Shown here: positions 1 to 8,260 of the stretch, piece after piece
Layout: the number at the start of each line of letters is the position of its first letter
Position numbering within the stretch: position 1 is the first letter of the stretch
Assembly (NCBI GenBank): GCA_016710635.1
Contig: JADJVL010000024.1
Span: forward strand, 26,130-90,129
Length of the DNA stretch: 64,000 nucleotides
Origin: Holophagaceae bacterium
GTDB taxonomy: Bacteria > Acidobacteriota > Holophagae > Holophagales > Holophagaceae
Direction of reading: 5' to 3'
The notes under the pieces: generated by a model
Databases searched by the model: none
What the model was told of the DNA's origin: nothing
What the model saw: only the letters and a program-made list of their open reading frames with translations
Position numbers and translations under genes: made by a program

Positions 1-1
1 G

Positions 2-1030
2 GACGCCGCCGCGGCCCCGGAGCTGCTGGCGCCGTGGCTGGCGCGGCTCAATCCGCCCCTGCCCCCGGCGCCCCTGGAGCCCGGCTCGGAGCTGCAGAGC
101 GACGGCAGCGAGCCCATGGCCACGGTGCTGCGGGATCTGGCCCGGGTGGCGCCTTCGCCCCTGCCGGTGCTGGTGCTGGGCCCCACGGGCTCGGGCAAGG
201 AGCTGGCGGCCCGGCAGCTCCACCGGCAGAGCGGGCGGCCCGGGGCGCTGGTGGCGGTGAACTGCAGCGCCTTCGCCGAAAGCCTGCTGGAATCCGAGCT
301 CTTCGGGCATGTGAAGGGGGCCTTCACCGGCGCCGACAAGGACCGCCGGGGCGCCATCGAGCAGGCCCAGCACGGCACCCTCTTCCTGGACGAGATCGCC
401 GATGTCTCGCCCCGGGTGCAGTCCATGCTGCTGCGGGTGCTCCAGGAGCGGGAGGTGCGCAAGGTGGGCGGCGAGCAGGCCGTCGCGGTGGACATCCGCG
501 TGGTGGCGGCCACCCACAAGCCCCTGGAAGCCCTCATCGCCCAGGGCGCCTTCCGCCAGGACCTGCTCTTCCGCCTCCAGGGCGCCGTGCTGCGCATGCC
601 CGGCCTCGCCGAGCGGCGCCACGAATTCCCCCACCTGGTGCCGCGGCTGGTGGCCCGGGCGGCGGAAGGGCTGGGGCGGCCGGCGCCCTTCCTGGACGCG
701 GGCCTGCCGGAAGCCCTGGCCCGCCTGGACTGGCCCGGCAATGTCCGGGAGCTGCGCCACGCCCTGGACCGGGCCCTGCTGCGCTGCGGGGAGGGTCCGC
801 TGCGGGCCGCCCACTTCCCCGAGCTCGCCGCCCCGGTCCTGGAATCCCGCCGCTGGAACGAAGCCACCCGCGCCTTCCAGCGGGAGCTGCTCCTGGACAC
901 CCTGCGCCGCCACGCCTTCAACGCCGCCGAAACCGCAGATGCCCTGGGCCTGGCGCGCCCCGCCATCTACCTCACCGCGAAGCGCCTGGGCATCGACCTC
1001 CTGGCGGAGCGGAATAAATCGAGATCCTAA
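2..1030 (+). CDS. Sigma-54-dependent transcriptional activator, 3' part (5' end outside window)
   Basis: The open frame runs from the left edge without a clear start, so the N-terminal sensor or receiver domain is missing. The visible part is an AAA+ sigma-54 interaction domain: Walker A GPTGSGKE, the GAFTGA loop that contacts sigma-54, Walker B GTLFLDEIAD, an arginine-finger region and the WPGNVREL motif. The C-terminus carries a Fis-like helix-turn-helix (AAETADALGLARPAIYLTAK). The intact GAFTGA loop means it should open sigma-54 promoters rather than act as an ordinary repressor. An ATG at 116 lies inside the domain boundary and is unlikely to be the true start. The signal it senses cannot be judged from this window. 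Confidence 0.93.
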   Translation, partial: DAAAAPELLAPWLARLNPPLPPAPLEPGSELQSDGSEPMATVLRDLARVAPSPLPVLVLGPTGSGKELAARQLHRQSGRPGALVAVNCSAFAESLLESELFGHVKGAFTGADKDRRGAIEQAQHGTLFLDEIADVSPRVQSMLLRVLQEREVRKVGGEQAVAVDIRVVAATHKPLEALIAQGAFRQDLLFRLQGAVLRMPGLAERRHEFPHLVPRLVARAAEGLGRPAPFLDAGLPEALARLDWPGNVRELRHALDRALLRCGEGPLRAAHFPELAAPVLESRRWNEATRAFQRELLLDTLRRHAFNAAETADALGLARPAIYLTAKRLGIDLLAERNKSRS

Positions 1031-1150
1031 TGACTGGTGGTATTTTCTCGATAAAACTTTCTGGAATTTGCACGGTTGTTGTGGTGGGAAAGGAAGACTC
1101 GGCCGTATGCATGGCAACTCTTCGACAACTCAGTTCTTAAGGGAGGACCT

Positions 1151-1774
1151 GTGCGCCCGGTCCGTCTGACCCGTCTTTCCTTTGCGGTGGTTGCGTGCGC
1201 GGGCTCCCTCGAAGCCCAAGTCACGACGCCGCGGGTCCTTAGCGCCTCGGTGGATCCGGGGCTGACGACGGTGACCTTCAACGGCTAGTGGTTCGGCGCC
1301 GGCGCCCTGCCCATCAAGGCCACCCTCAACGACCTCAACCTTTCGCCCTTGAGCTATTCCACCGGCCCGCCCCAGTCCTTCACCGCGCCGCTGCCGCCGG
1401 GCATCTGGCTGCCGGGCTCCTACGTCCTCCGCGCCACGACGAGCAGCGGCATCGTGTACACCTTGGAACTGGTCGTCGGCGCCGTCGGGCCGCAGGGCGC
1501 GCAGGGCTTCCAAGGAACCCGGGGAACCCAGGGGTTCCAAGGGCGGCGCTTTCCAGGATCCGACCCACATCAGCTTCTGGAACCAGCATTCGTTCCTCTA
1601 CTACACCCGCGCCGAAGTGGCGAAATACATCGACACCCCCGTGCGTTTCCAGGCCGTGCGATTGTTCACCTACTTCCCCTCCGAGTGGCACCAAACCTGA
1701 AAATCCCCTACGCCATCGCCCACCTCGCCGCCCTCAGGGACGGTGGCCGGCTGCCCGGGTTGATCGAGATCTGA
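1151..1774 (+). pseudogene. Secreted TIG-like/collagen-like repeat protein, broken
   Basis: A GGGAGGA ribosome site at 1141-1147 precedes a GTG at 1151. The first 45 codons encode a signal peptide and the start of a beta-sandwich (VDPGLTTVTFNG), then a TAG stop at 1286-1288 interrupts the frame. The same frame continues with sequence expected of one TIG/IPT-like domain (LPPGIWLPGSYVLRATTSSG) and a collagen-like Gly-X-Y run (GPQGAQGFQGTRGTQGFQG) to about 1543. Good coding sequence then moves to the frame starting at 1533 (residues such as THISFWNQHSFLYYTRAEV) until TGA at 1698-1700, and sequence to 1774 resembles coding again in the first frame. One nonsense mutation plus at least one frameshift are therefore needed. 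Function in the intact form would be an exported fibre-like surface protein; this is inference. Confidence 0.7.
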
Positions 1775-1802
1775 ACCTGTTCGGCCTGGCGGTCCGGTCG
1801 AG

Positions 1803-1901
1803 GTCAACGGCAGCCGGGCAGCGAGCTGCCGGGCAAGCACGGTGACACGCAGCCCCGGCGCAGCCTCGCCGACGGAAGGTCGTTGACCTTGAAACAGGCA
1901 C
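1803..1901. repeat. Imperfect repeat element, copy A
   Basis: The core is bounded by AGGTCAACG (1801-1809) and its exact reverse complement CGTTGACCT (1881-1889), with an internal GGCAGC/GCTGCC inverted repeat. The same order of blocks (GTCAACGGCAGCCGGGCAG, AGCTGCCGG, ACGCAGC, GGTCGTTGACCTT, AAACAGGCA) recurs in copy B about 370 bases away. It looks like a small structured intergenic repeat of REP/MITE kind; its function is unknown. Confidence 0.6.
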
Positions 1902-2109
1902 ACAGGGTTGTCGTATTTCGCGCCCTTTGCGAAATGCGGCAAGCCTGCGTACTGGCAAGCGAAGCGCGGCAGGACCATGAGGGGTGCCTCGACCGGGCGC
2001 GGACGCAACGGTGGTTGAAGGGGAGGAGCAAAACCAGATCCCGGCCCACCTCGCTGGATCGGCCTGGAGACCCTCGTTCCGATTCAGCCTCGCGCGCTAT
2101 CGCTTGCGG

Positions 2110-2164
2110 GCACCCTTCCAAGACAAGGTTTGCAGACTGCGCAAACCTCGCCTTGAAAGGGTGC
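2110..2164. repeat. Long near-perfect hairpin (24-nt arms)
   Basis: The arms 2110-2133 and 2141-2164 are complementary at 22 of 24 positions around a 7-base loop. It directly precedes repeat copy B, so both may belong to one composite element. No U-run follows on either strand, so it is not an obvious intrinsic terminator. Confidence 0.65.
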
Positions 2165-2174
2165 TCTGTTCAAA

Positions 2175-2280
2175 GTCAACGGCAGCCGGGCAGCTAGCTG
2201 CCGGCCCAAAGCGCACGACGCGCAGCACTCGCTTGGCCTCTCCGATGGAGAGAGGGTCGTTGACCTTGGAAACAGGCAAC
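2175..2280. repeat. Imperfect repeat element, copy B
   Basis: This is the second copy of the element at 1803-1901. It begins GTCAACGGCAGCCGGGCAG, has a central palindrome GGCAGCTAGCTGCC and ends GGTCGTTGACCTT followed by AAACAGGCA. The outer GTCAACG and CGTTGAC blocks are again inverted relative to each other. The middle differs from copy A by substitutions and small indels. It ends only about 10 bases from the rfbB stop codon. Confidence 0.6.
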
Positions 2281-2289
2281 CGCTTATCG

Positions 2290-3273
2290 TCAGGAACCGT
2301 TCCGCCCCAGATACCACGCCACCGTGCGGCCCAGCCCATCCTCGAACTCCGTCTCCGCCCGCCACCCGAGTTCGGCCTCCACCTTCCCCGCTTCAATCGC
2401 GTACCGCCGGTCATGCCCGGCACGATCAGGAACGAAGGTGAGCAGCTTCCGGGAGGTCCCGCGGCTGCGACCGAGGGCGTCGTCCACAAGGTCGGCGAGG
2501 AGGTGGAGGAGGTCCAGGTTGCGCCACTCGTTGCCGCCGCCGAGGTTGTAGGTCTCGCCTTGGCTCCCGTGATCGAGCACCTGCATCAGGCCGGCGCAGT
2601 GGTCTTCCACGAAGAGCCAGTCCCGCACATTGAGGCCGTCGCCGTAGACCGGCACCGGCTCGCCGGCGGCCATGCGCGAGATCGCCAGGGGGATGAGCTT
2701 TTCCCGGTGCTGGCGGGGGCCGTAGTTGTTCGAGCAGTTGGTGGTGACCGCGTCCAGGCCGTAGGTGTGCACGAAGGCCCGCACCAGGTGGTCGCTGGCG
2801 GCCTTCGAGGCGCTGTAGGGACTGTTGGGCCGGTAGGGCGTGTCCTCCCGGAACAGGCCCGTCGCGCCCAGGGAGCCGTAGACCTCGTCGGTGCTCACGT
2901 GCAGGAAGCGGCAGCCCGCCTGCCCCACCCACACCGCCCGCGCCGCCTCCAGCAGGGCGAAGGTGCCCAGCACATTGGTCTGGATGAAGGCCGCCGGGCC
3001 GGTGATGCTGCGGTCCACATGGCTTTCCGCGGCGAGGTGCAGCACCCGGCGGATGCCGTGGCGCTCCAGCAGCGATTGCACCAGGGCCTGGTCCTGGATG
3101 TCGCCTGGCACCAGCTCCACCCCGTCGAGGCCGTCGAGCTGGGAAGGGTCAGCCGCGTAGGTCAGCAGGTCCAGCACCACGATCCGGTCCGCCGGGCGCG
3201 CCCCGCGCCAGCGGTGCACCAGGTTCGAGCCGATGAAGCCCGCGCCGCCGGTGATGAGCAGGGTTTCCGCCAT
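2290..3273 (-). CDS. rfbB: dTDP-glucose 4,6-dehydratase
   Basis: RfbB/RmlB converts dTDP-glucose to dTDP-4-keto-6-deoxyglucose, the second step of dTDP-L-rhamnose synthesis in the cytoplasm. The 327-residue protein has the extended SDR fold: NAD-binding GGAGFIGSN at the N-terminus, the AAESHVDRSI motif, the STDEVYG segment with the catalytic Asp-Glu pair, and YSASK with the catalytic Tyr/Lys. The motif NYGPRQHREKLIPL is close to the family form. It is the last gene of a minus-strand rfb block and starts 2 bases after the rfbD stop codon, so the two are probably cotranscribed. Confidence 0.96.
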   Translation of the reverse strand: MAETLLITGGAGFIGSNLVHRWRGARPADRIVVLDLLTYAADPSQLDGLDGVELVPGDIQDQALVQSLLERHGIRRVLHLAAESHVDRSITGPAAFIQTNVLGTFALLEAARAVWVGQAGCRFLHVSTDEVYGSLGATGLFREDTPYRPNSPYSASKAASDHLVRAFVHTYGLDAVTTNCSNNYGPRQHREKLIPLAISRMAAGEPVPVYGDGLNVRDWLFVEDHCAGLMQVLDHGSQGETYNLGGGNEWRNLDLLHLLADLVDDALGRSRGTSRKLLTFVPDRAGHDRRYAIEAGKVEAELGWRAETEFEDGLGRTVAWYLGRNGS

Positions 3274-3275
3274 GG

Positions 3276-4139
3276 TCAGGCCTCCGGGGACCGGGAAGGC
3301 GCGTCCAGCAGGGGATCCGCCAGGACTTCCGCCAGGGCCTCCTCCCAGTCCGGCATCGCGTCGGCGCCCAGGCTGCGGCGGTGCGCGTTGCAGAGCACCG
3401 AATAGGCCGGGCGCGGGGCCGCCGCCGGGTAGTCCGCGGTGGCGCAGGCGGTGAGGTCTGGGTTGAGGCCCCGCTGGCGGAAGATCTCCGCGGCGAAGCC
3501 GTGCCAGGTGGTCTCGCCGCCGCAGGTCGCGTGGACGAGCCCTTCCCAGCCCCCGTCCACGGCGAGCCGCAGCTGTCGCGCCAGGGCCCGGCAGCTCGTG
3601 GGCGTCCCCCGCTGGTCCGCCACCACCCGCAGGCTGCGGCCCTCCCCGGCGGCCCGCAGCATCGTGCGCAGGAAGTTGCGGCCCCAGGCTTCGAAGAGCC
3701 AGCCCGTGCGCACGATCAGGTGCCGCGGCGCCCGGCGGGCCCGCACTTCCCCTTCAAGCTTGGTGCGGCCGTACACCGTGGCCGGGCCCGTCGGGTCCGC
3801 CTCCCGGTAGGGCCGCGTCGCCAGGCCATCGAAGACATAGTCGGTGCTCACTTGCACCAGCAGGGCGCCGGAGGCCGCGCAGCCCTCGGCGAGATGTCCC
3901 ACGGCCTCGGCGTTCACCCGGAAGGCGAGGTCCGGCTGGGTCTCGCAGAGGTCCACACCGGTGTGGGCGCCGGCGTTCAGCACGACCTGGGGCCGGTGCG
4001 CCCGCAGGGCCGCGGCGAGGGCGGCGGGGTCGGCCAGGTCCAGGGCCGCATGATCCAGGCACGCGAGGTCGCGGTCCGCGAAGGCCCCTTGCAGCGCGCG
4101 GGCCAGCTGGCCGGAGCCGCCGGTAAGGAGGATCCTCAT
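3276..4139 (-). CDS. rfbD: dTDP-4-dehydrorhamnose reductase
   Basis: RfbD/RmlD performs the last step of dTDP-L-rhamnose synthesis, NAD(P)H-dependent reduction of the 4-keto group. The 287-residue product begins MRILLTGGSGQLARAL (nucleotide-binding glycine motif) and has VQVSTDYVFDG and the YGRTKLEGE catalytic Tyr-x3-Lys. The open frame extends further upstream, but the ATG at 4139 gives the normal family N-terminus and overlaps the rfbC stop by four bases (ATGA), which supports translational coupling. Confidence 0.95.
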   Translation of the reverse strand: MRILLTGGSGQLARALQGAFADRDLACLDHAALDLADPAALAAALRAHRPQVVLNAGAHTGVDLCETQPDLAFRVNAEAVGHLAEGCAASGALLVQVSTDYVFDGLATRPYREADPTGPATVYGRTKLEGEVRARRAPRHLIVRTGWLFEAWGRNFLRTMLRAAGEGRSLRVVADQRGTPTSCRALARQLRLAVDGGWEGLVHATCGGETTWHGFAAEIFRQRGLNPDLTACATADYPAAAPRPAYSVLCNAHRRSLGADAMPDWEEALAEVLADPLLDAPSRSPEA

Positions 4140-4639
4140 GCCCGGGGGGCCCGCCGGGCCAGCTCGTCCAGGACGAAGGGATTGGCGGGGTCGTCCTCGT
4201 GGCGCAGCTCGTCGATGGGGTCCTTGCGGCCTGCGCCCATGAAGAGCCGGTTGGGGCAGTTGAGGACCAGGCCGGGGTCGTGGGACACGCAGCGGTAGCA
4301 GTGGACCACGCCCTTCGGGACCAGGATGGAGCCGGGATGGTTGGCCCCCATCATCACTTCCATCCGGTTGCCGAAGGTTGGACTGGCGGCCCGGTTGTCC
4401 CAGAGGGTGACCTTGAAGTCTCCGGGGCCGAACCAGCAGAACAGGTCCGCCTGGTCCACGTGCTCGTGGGGACCCCGCAGCACGCCGGGCAGGGTGAGGG
4501 AGGCATAGGTCATGGCGGGGTGGAACTCGGCGGCCACTTCGTCGTGGCGGAAGAGCTCCACCAGCCAACCCCGCTCGTCGAGGAACTTGCGGAAGGGAGT
4601 GAGGACGACGCCCTCGATGGGGCCCTTGGCGAAGGTCAT
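4136..4639 (-). CDS. rfbC: dTDP-4-dehydrorhamnose 3,5-epimerase family protein
   Basis: RfbC/RmlC epimerises C3 and C5 of dTDP-4-keto-6-deoxyglucose. The 167-residue protein shows the cupin pattern of the family: GVLRGPHEHVDQADLFCWF with the conserved Arg and His, a VTLWDNR strand, and VPKGVVHCYRCVS. It is a little shorter and more divergent than textbook RmlC (RGPHEH rather than RGLHYQ), so a related sugar epimerase is possible, but its position between rfbA and rfbD supports the assignment. The ATG at 4639 was chosen over an upstream start because it follows the rfbA stop by one base. Confidence 0.88.
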   Translation of the reverse strand: MTFAKGPIEGVVLTPFRKFLDERGWLVELFRHDEVAAEFHPAMTYASLTLPGVLRGPHEHVDQADLFCWFGPGDFKVTLWDNRAASPTFGNRMEVMMGANHPGSILVPKGVVHCYRCVSHDPGLVLNCPNRLFMGAGRKDPIDELRHEDDPANPFVLDELARRAPRA

Positions 4640-4640
4640 G

Positions 4641-5429
4641 TCAGAGCTTCCGTTCGATGTGGGGAAAGGGGACCTGGTCGTCCGCGGCGACATCCGCGGC
4701 GACATCGTCGGCAGCTTGGGCGGCGACCAGGGCATTGGCGTGGGCTAGGCTGGGGAAGGTGCCCGCGTCGGTCCACCAGCCCCGGAAGGTGCCGAAGCTG
4801 AGTTCGCCCCGGGAAATATAGGCGTTGTTCACGTCGGTGATCTCCAGCTCGCCCCGGCCCGAAGGCCGCACGCCCCGGATGATGTCGAAGACCGCGCCGT
4901 CGTAGAAGTAGATGCCGGTCACCGCCAGGCTGGATTTGGGCGCCGCGGGCTTTTCCTCCACCGCCACCACCCGGCCGTCCCGCACCTCCGCCACGCCGTA
5001 GCGCTGGGGATCCGCCACCTTCTTGAGGAGGATCCGCGCGCCTCGGCCCTGGGCCCGGAACGCGGCGGCCTCGGCGTCCAGCGCGTCCTGGAAGATGTTG
5101 TCGCCAAGGATCACGCACAGCGGGCCGCCTCCGGCGAAGTTCTCCGCGAGCCCCAGGGCCTGGGCGATGCCCCCGGCCTCGTCCTGCACCTTGTAGGTGA
5201 AGCGGCAGCCGAAATCCTTGCCCGAGCCCATGAGCCCCACCACGTCGCCCATGTGCTCCGTTCCCGTGACGATGAGGATCTCCTCGATCCCCGCCTGCTT
5301 CAGCTTCCACAGGGGATGCCAGATCATCGGCGCCAGGCCCACCGGCAGCAGGTGCTTGTTGGTCACCTTCGTCAGTGGAAACAGGCGCGAGCCCGTACCG
5401 CCCGCCAGCACCACGCCTTTGAGATCCAT
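4641..5429 (-). CDS. rfbA: Glucose-1-phosphate thymidylyltransferase
   Basis: RfbA/RmlA joins glucose-1-phosphate and dTTP to make dTDP-glucose, the entry point of the rhamnose pathway. The 262-residue product has the nucleotidyltransferase signature LAGGTGSRLFPLT, the NKHLLPVG motif, GDNIF metal-binding motif and EKP. It is shorter than the 290-residue enzymes, matching the short RfbA subfamily, and has an Ala/Asp-rich C-terminal stretch before IERKL. The start at 5429 removes a low-complexity upstream extension of the frame. It is followed closely by rfbC. Confidence 0.94.
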   Translation of the reverse strand: MDLKGVVLAGGTGSRLFPLTKVTNKHLLPVGLAPMIWHPLWKLKQAGIEEILIVTGTEHMGDVVGLMGSGKDFGCRFTYKVQDEAGGIAQALGLAENFAGGGPLCVILGDNIFQDALDAEAAAFRAQGRGARILLKKVADPQRYGVAEVRDGRVVAVEEKPAAPKSSLAVTGIYFYDGAVFDIIRGVRPSGRGELEITDVNNAYISRGELSFGTFRGWWTDAGTFPSLAHANALVAAQAADDVAADVAADDQVPFPHIERKL

Positions 5430-5512
5430 TCCCGTCCCCCGCGGCGGCGTTGCGCCGGCTTGTGCGATTGTTCCACAGGTGGCCGGGCCCGCCGCGCTTT
5501 CCGGGCGCCGGT

Positions 5513-6265
5513 TCAGCGCCCCGGCAGCGGCCGCCCGAGGGCCATGTGGGCGAGCTTGAGGTTGCCCCGCACCCGGGGCCGCTCCCCAGCCGGCAGGCTG
5601 GAGCCCGACATGAGCTTCGCGCACAGGGACCGGGCCTCCTCGTCCTGGACCGCGTCGAGGCAGCTCTGGGCGTAGTAGAACCAGTAGCGGGTGTTCTGCG
5701 GCTCCCGTGCCAAGGCTTGTCGGAACAGTTCGGCGTCCTTGCCGGCCTTCTGCGGGTCCCGGCTCCGGGCCCCTTCCGCCCGGGCGAGGATGCGGGGACC
5801 AGCCAGCAGGGAGGTGGTGATGGGCCGGTCGCAGGTCAATTACTCGTGGAGCACGCCTTCGTAGCGCCAGGGCAGGCGGGTGGCGGTGAGGAAGGTGCGC
5901 TGGTGGGTCCGCAGGCCGTGGGGGAAGGCGATGATGAGGTTGTAGGCGTCCGCGTCCAGGCGCGGCAGGGACTTGGGGCCGGCGTTCACCTTCTCTTCAT
6001 CGGCGTCGATGAAGAGAAGGTAGTCCTCGCCCTTGCCCGCCATGGCGATGGCTTCGGTGCGGTTGTGGCCGAAGTCCACCCAGGGCCGCTCGTGGAGCTC
6101 GCCGGGGAGGTCCGCCAGCACGCGGCGTACCATCTCCTGGGTGCCGTCGGTGCTGCCGGTGTCCACGATGGTCCAGGCGTCGATGACCGGGAGCACCGAG
6201 CGCAGGCAGCGCTCGATGACGGGCGCTTCGTCGCGGACGATCATGTTCAGGCGGACGGTGGTCAT
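5513..6265 (-). pseudogene. Family-2 glycosyltransferase with TPR-like tail, interrupted by a stop codon
   Basis: The N-terminal 141 codons encode a GT2 domain: MTTVRLNMIVRDEAPVIERC, VDTGSTDGTQ and the metal-binding LFIDADEE. A TAA at 5840-5842 then ends the frame after TRLPWRYEGVLHE. The very same frame continues for 109 codons with sequence matching the second half of the neighbouring paralogue (EGARSRDPQKAGKDAELFRQAL, then a TPR-like helix pair). In the paralogue the interrupted position is Tyr (GVLHEYLDC), so a single TAC or TAT to TAA change explains the break. The two halves together make a 250-codon gene. It may be a real null allele or a sequencing error. Confidence 0.8.
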
Positions 6266-6277
6266 GGGGGCGCCGGC

Positions 6278-7375
6278 TCAGGCCGGTCGGGGCGCCAGTC
6301 CCAGGGCCTGCAGGGAGAAGTTCAGGTTCGCCAGGACGCGGGGGCGCTCGGCTTCCGGCAGTTCCGGCAGGGTGAGCAGGGCTTCGCAGATGGCGCGGAC
6401 CTCCTCGTGGCGGCCCGTCCAGTAGGCGGCGACGGCGCATTCGTCCTGGGCGCGCCATTGGTGGGCGGCAGGCTCGACGAAGAGGAGGTCGTCGCCCGGG
6501 TGCGCCTGCAGAGCCGCCCGGGCGAAGAGGTAGGCCAGCGGCCATTCCGAGCGCTCCCGGTGGTAGCGCGCCAGTTCCACCAGCGCTTCCGCCCGGTGCG
6601 GCCGCGCGTTGTGGGCTTCCAGGTAGGCCCGGATCACCTCTGGCTGGGGCAGCTTCAGCCCCTCCGCCAGCCGCGCCGCATTCAGGCGGGCGATGTAGAC
6701 CTCCTCCTCCCAGCCCCCCATGGCCGCCCGAAGGCGGTAGTTCTCCAGGGCCGCGGCCAGGTTGCCCGCGTCCCGGTAGCTCTGAGCCAGGTAGAAGCGG
6801 TTGCGGGCGTTGGTCGGATCCTCCGCCAGGGCTTTTTCGAAGACCGCCGCGTCCTTCTGGAACTTCGCCGGGTCCTGGCTGCGGGCGCCTTCCGGCCGAC
6901 AGATCACCGCTGGGCCACGAAGGGATTCCATGTCCGCATCCCGGCCGCAATCCAGGTATTCATGCAGGACGCCTGCAACGCGCCATGGCAATCGGGTCGC
7001 CACCAGGGAGGGCCGTTCGTAGACGATGTTTCCGTTGATGTAACGGACCCGATACGCCTCCCGGTGCAATTGCGGTCTTGTCCAATGTTCCGGCAGCGTC
7101 AGCTCCTCGTCCGCGTCGATGAAGTAGAGGTAGTCCCACCGCGTCCCGGCCAGCCTGATCGCCTCGCTGCGGTTCGTCCCGAAATCCACCCAGGGCCGCT
7201 CGTGCAGCTCGCCGGGAAGATCCTTCATCTCCTCCCGGATGATGTCCTGCGTGCCATCCGTCGAGCCCGTATCCACGATCACCCAGGCATCCACAAAAGG
7301 CTTCACGGACCGCAGGCAGCGCCGGATCACATGGGCTTCGTTTTTGACGATCATGTTCAGGCAGATGGTGGTCAT
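6278..7375 (-). CDS. Family-2 glycosyltransferase with TPR-like C-terminal half
   Basis: This 365-residue protein transfers a sugar from an activated donor, probably in assembly of a surface polysaccharide. The GT2 domain comprises residues 1 to about 180: LNMIVKNEAHVIRRC, VDTGSTDGTQD, FIDADEEL and the VLHEYLDC segment. The rest is helical and TPR-like (EKALAEDPTNARNRFYLAQSY and following repeats). The frame extends upstream to 7513, but that would overlap the divergent methyltransferase gene, and the MTT start aligns with the paralogue 12 bases downstream. It heads the six-gene minus-strand polysaccharide block. Acceptor and sugar are unknown. Confidence 0.9.
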   Translation of the reverse strand: MTTICLNMIVKNEAHVIRRCLRSVKPFVDAWVIVDTGSTDGTQDIIREEMKDLPGELHERPWVDFGTNRSEAIRLAGTRWDYLYFIDADEELTLPEHWTRPQLHREAYRVRYINGNIVYERPSLVATRLPWRVAGVLHEYLDCGRDADMESLRGPAVICRPEGARSQDPAKFQKDAAVFEKALAEDPTNARNRFYLAQSYRDAGNLAAALENYRLRAAMGGWEEEVYIARLNAARLAEGLKLPQPEVIRAYLEAHNARPHRAEALVELARYHRERSEWPLAYLFARAALQAHPGDDLLFVEPAAHQWRAQDECAVAAYWTGRHEEVRAICEALLTLPELPEAERPRVLANLNFSLQALGLAPRPA

Positions 7376-7443
7376 TCGGATTCCGATTGAGACTGCTTCG
7401 AAACTGGGCGCTGGGGTAGGCTCAGGGAAGAATTGAGGTAGCG

Positions 7444-8256
7444 ATGAACACCCCTGAGCCAAAGGCGGCTGCGACCGAACCACCTGCCAGGATTCTCTAT
7501 CCTTCCTGTCCACTATGCGAGAGCCGCCGCCACGAAGCCGCAGGTCAATTCGACTGCACCGGTCACGCCCTCTACAAGCCGGGACTGCCGACCCACATGA
7601 CCTGGCGCCGCTGCGAGGACTGCCACCACGTATTCACCGACGGGTACTTCAACGAAAGCGCCCTTGAACTCCTCTTCTCAGACACCAACCCGAACCAGCA
7701 GCCCGGCGCCGGGGCGGAGCAGAACCGGTGGACCTGGGCCAAGGTGGTGGCCAAGGTGGCCGGCTACAAGCGCGAAGGCCTCTGGATGGATGTGGGCTTC
7801 GGCAACGGCTCGCTCCTGTTCACCGCCGACGAGTGGGGCTTCGGCACCAACGGCCTGGACCTGCGGAGGACCAGCGTCGAGCAGATGCGCACCTACGGCT
7901 TCGACGCGGAGTGCGCGCCCCTGGGCGACCTCGAAGGTCCCCGCCGCTTCGACATCATTTCCATGTTCGATGCCCTGGAGCACATGCCCTTCCCCGGGCA
8001 GGAACTCCGGCACGCGCACCGGCTGCTGGCCAAGGACGGCCTGCTGGTGCTCTCCATGCCGAACTCGGACTGCACCCCGTGGAAGATCATGGACACCCAG
8101 GGCCTGAATCCCTACTGGGCGGAGCTGGAGCACTACCACAACTTCTCCCGCCGCAGGCTCTACTCGCTCCTGGAACAGCACGACTTCCTGCCCATGGAAT
8201 ACGGCGTGAGCGACCGCTACCGGCTGAGCATGGAAGTCATCGCCCGGAAGGTCTGA
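7444..8256 (+). CDS. Class I SAM-dependent methyltransferase with N-terminal zinc-binding cysteines
   Basis: The 270-residue protein begins with a Cys pair (CPLC, residues 22-25) and a second pair (CEDC), a pattern seen in methyltransferases fused to a small zinc-binding head. The Rossmann domain follows with motif I DVGFGNGS (about 116-123), FDIISMFDALEHM and LVLSMPNSD. Such proteins often act on sugars or lipids in surface-polysaccharide clusters. It is divergent from the adjacent glycosyltransferase gene, so a shared role in glycan modification is reasonable but unproven. The substrate cannot be inferred. Confidence 0.88.
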   Translation: MNTPEPKAAATEPPARILYPSCPLCESRRHEAAGQFDCTGHALYKPGLPTHMTWRRCEDCHHVFTDGYFNESALELLFSDTNPNQQPGAGAEQNRWTWAKVVAKVAGYKREGLWMDVGFGNGSLLFTADEWGFGTNGLDLRRTSVEQMRTYGFDAECAPLGDLEGPRRFDIISMFDALEHMPFPGQELRHAHRLLAKDGLLVLSMPNSDCTPWKIMDTQGLNPYWAELEHYHNFSRRRLYSLLEQHDFLPMEYGVSDRYRLSMEVIARKV

Positions 8257-8260
8257 CCCC

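Larger units (their letters stand above)
1775..2289. other. Gene-free patch rich in hairpins and imperfect repeats
   Basis: No convincing gene is present in this 515-base stretch; the open frames on both strands are short, mutually overlapping and without recognisable domains. It contains two related copies of an inverted-repeat-bounded element (1803-1901 and 2175-2280), a long near-perfect hairpin (2110-2164) and a small hairpin with 7-bp arms (1915-1921 with 1929-1935). It separates the broken surface-protein gene from the 3' end of rfbB. Confidence 0.6.

Noticed and set aside
5840..5842. Recoding (readthrough) of the TAA in the glycosyltransferase
   Set aside because: TAA is not a known recoding signal for selenocysteine or pyrrolysine, and no stem-loop context was seen; mutation or error is simpler.
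5450..7390. 646-codon plus-strand open frame
   Set aside because: Opposite two recognisable glycosyltransferase genes; composition is that of an antisense frame.
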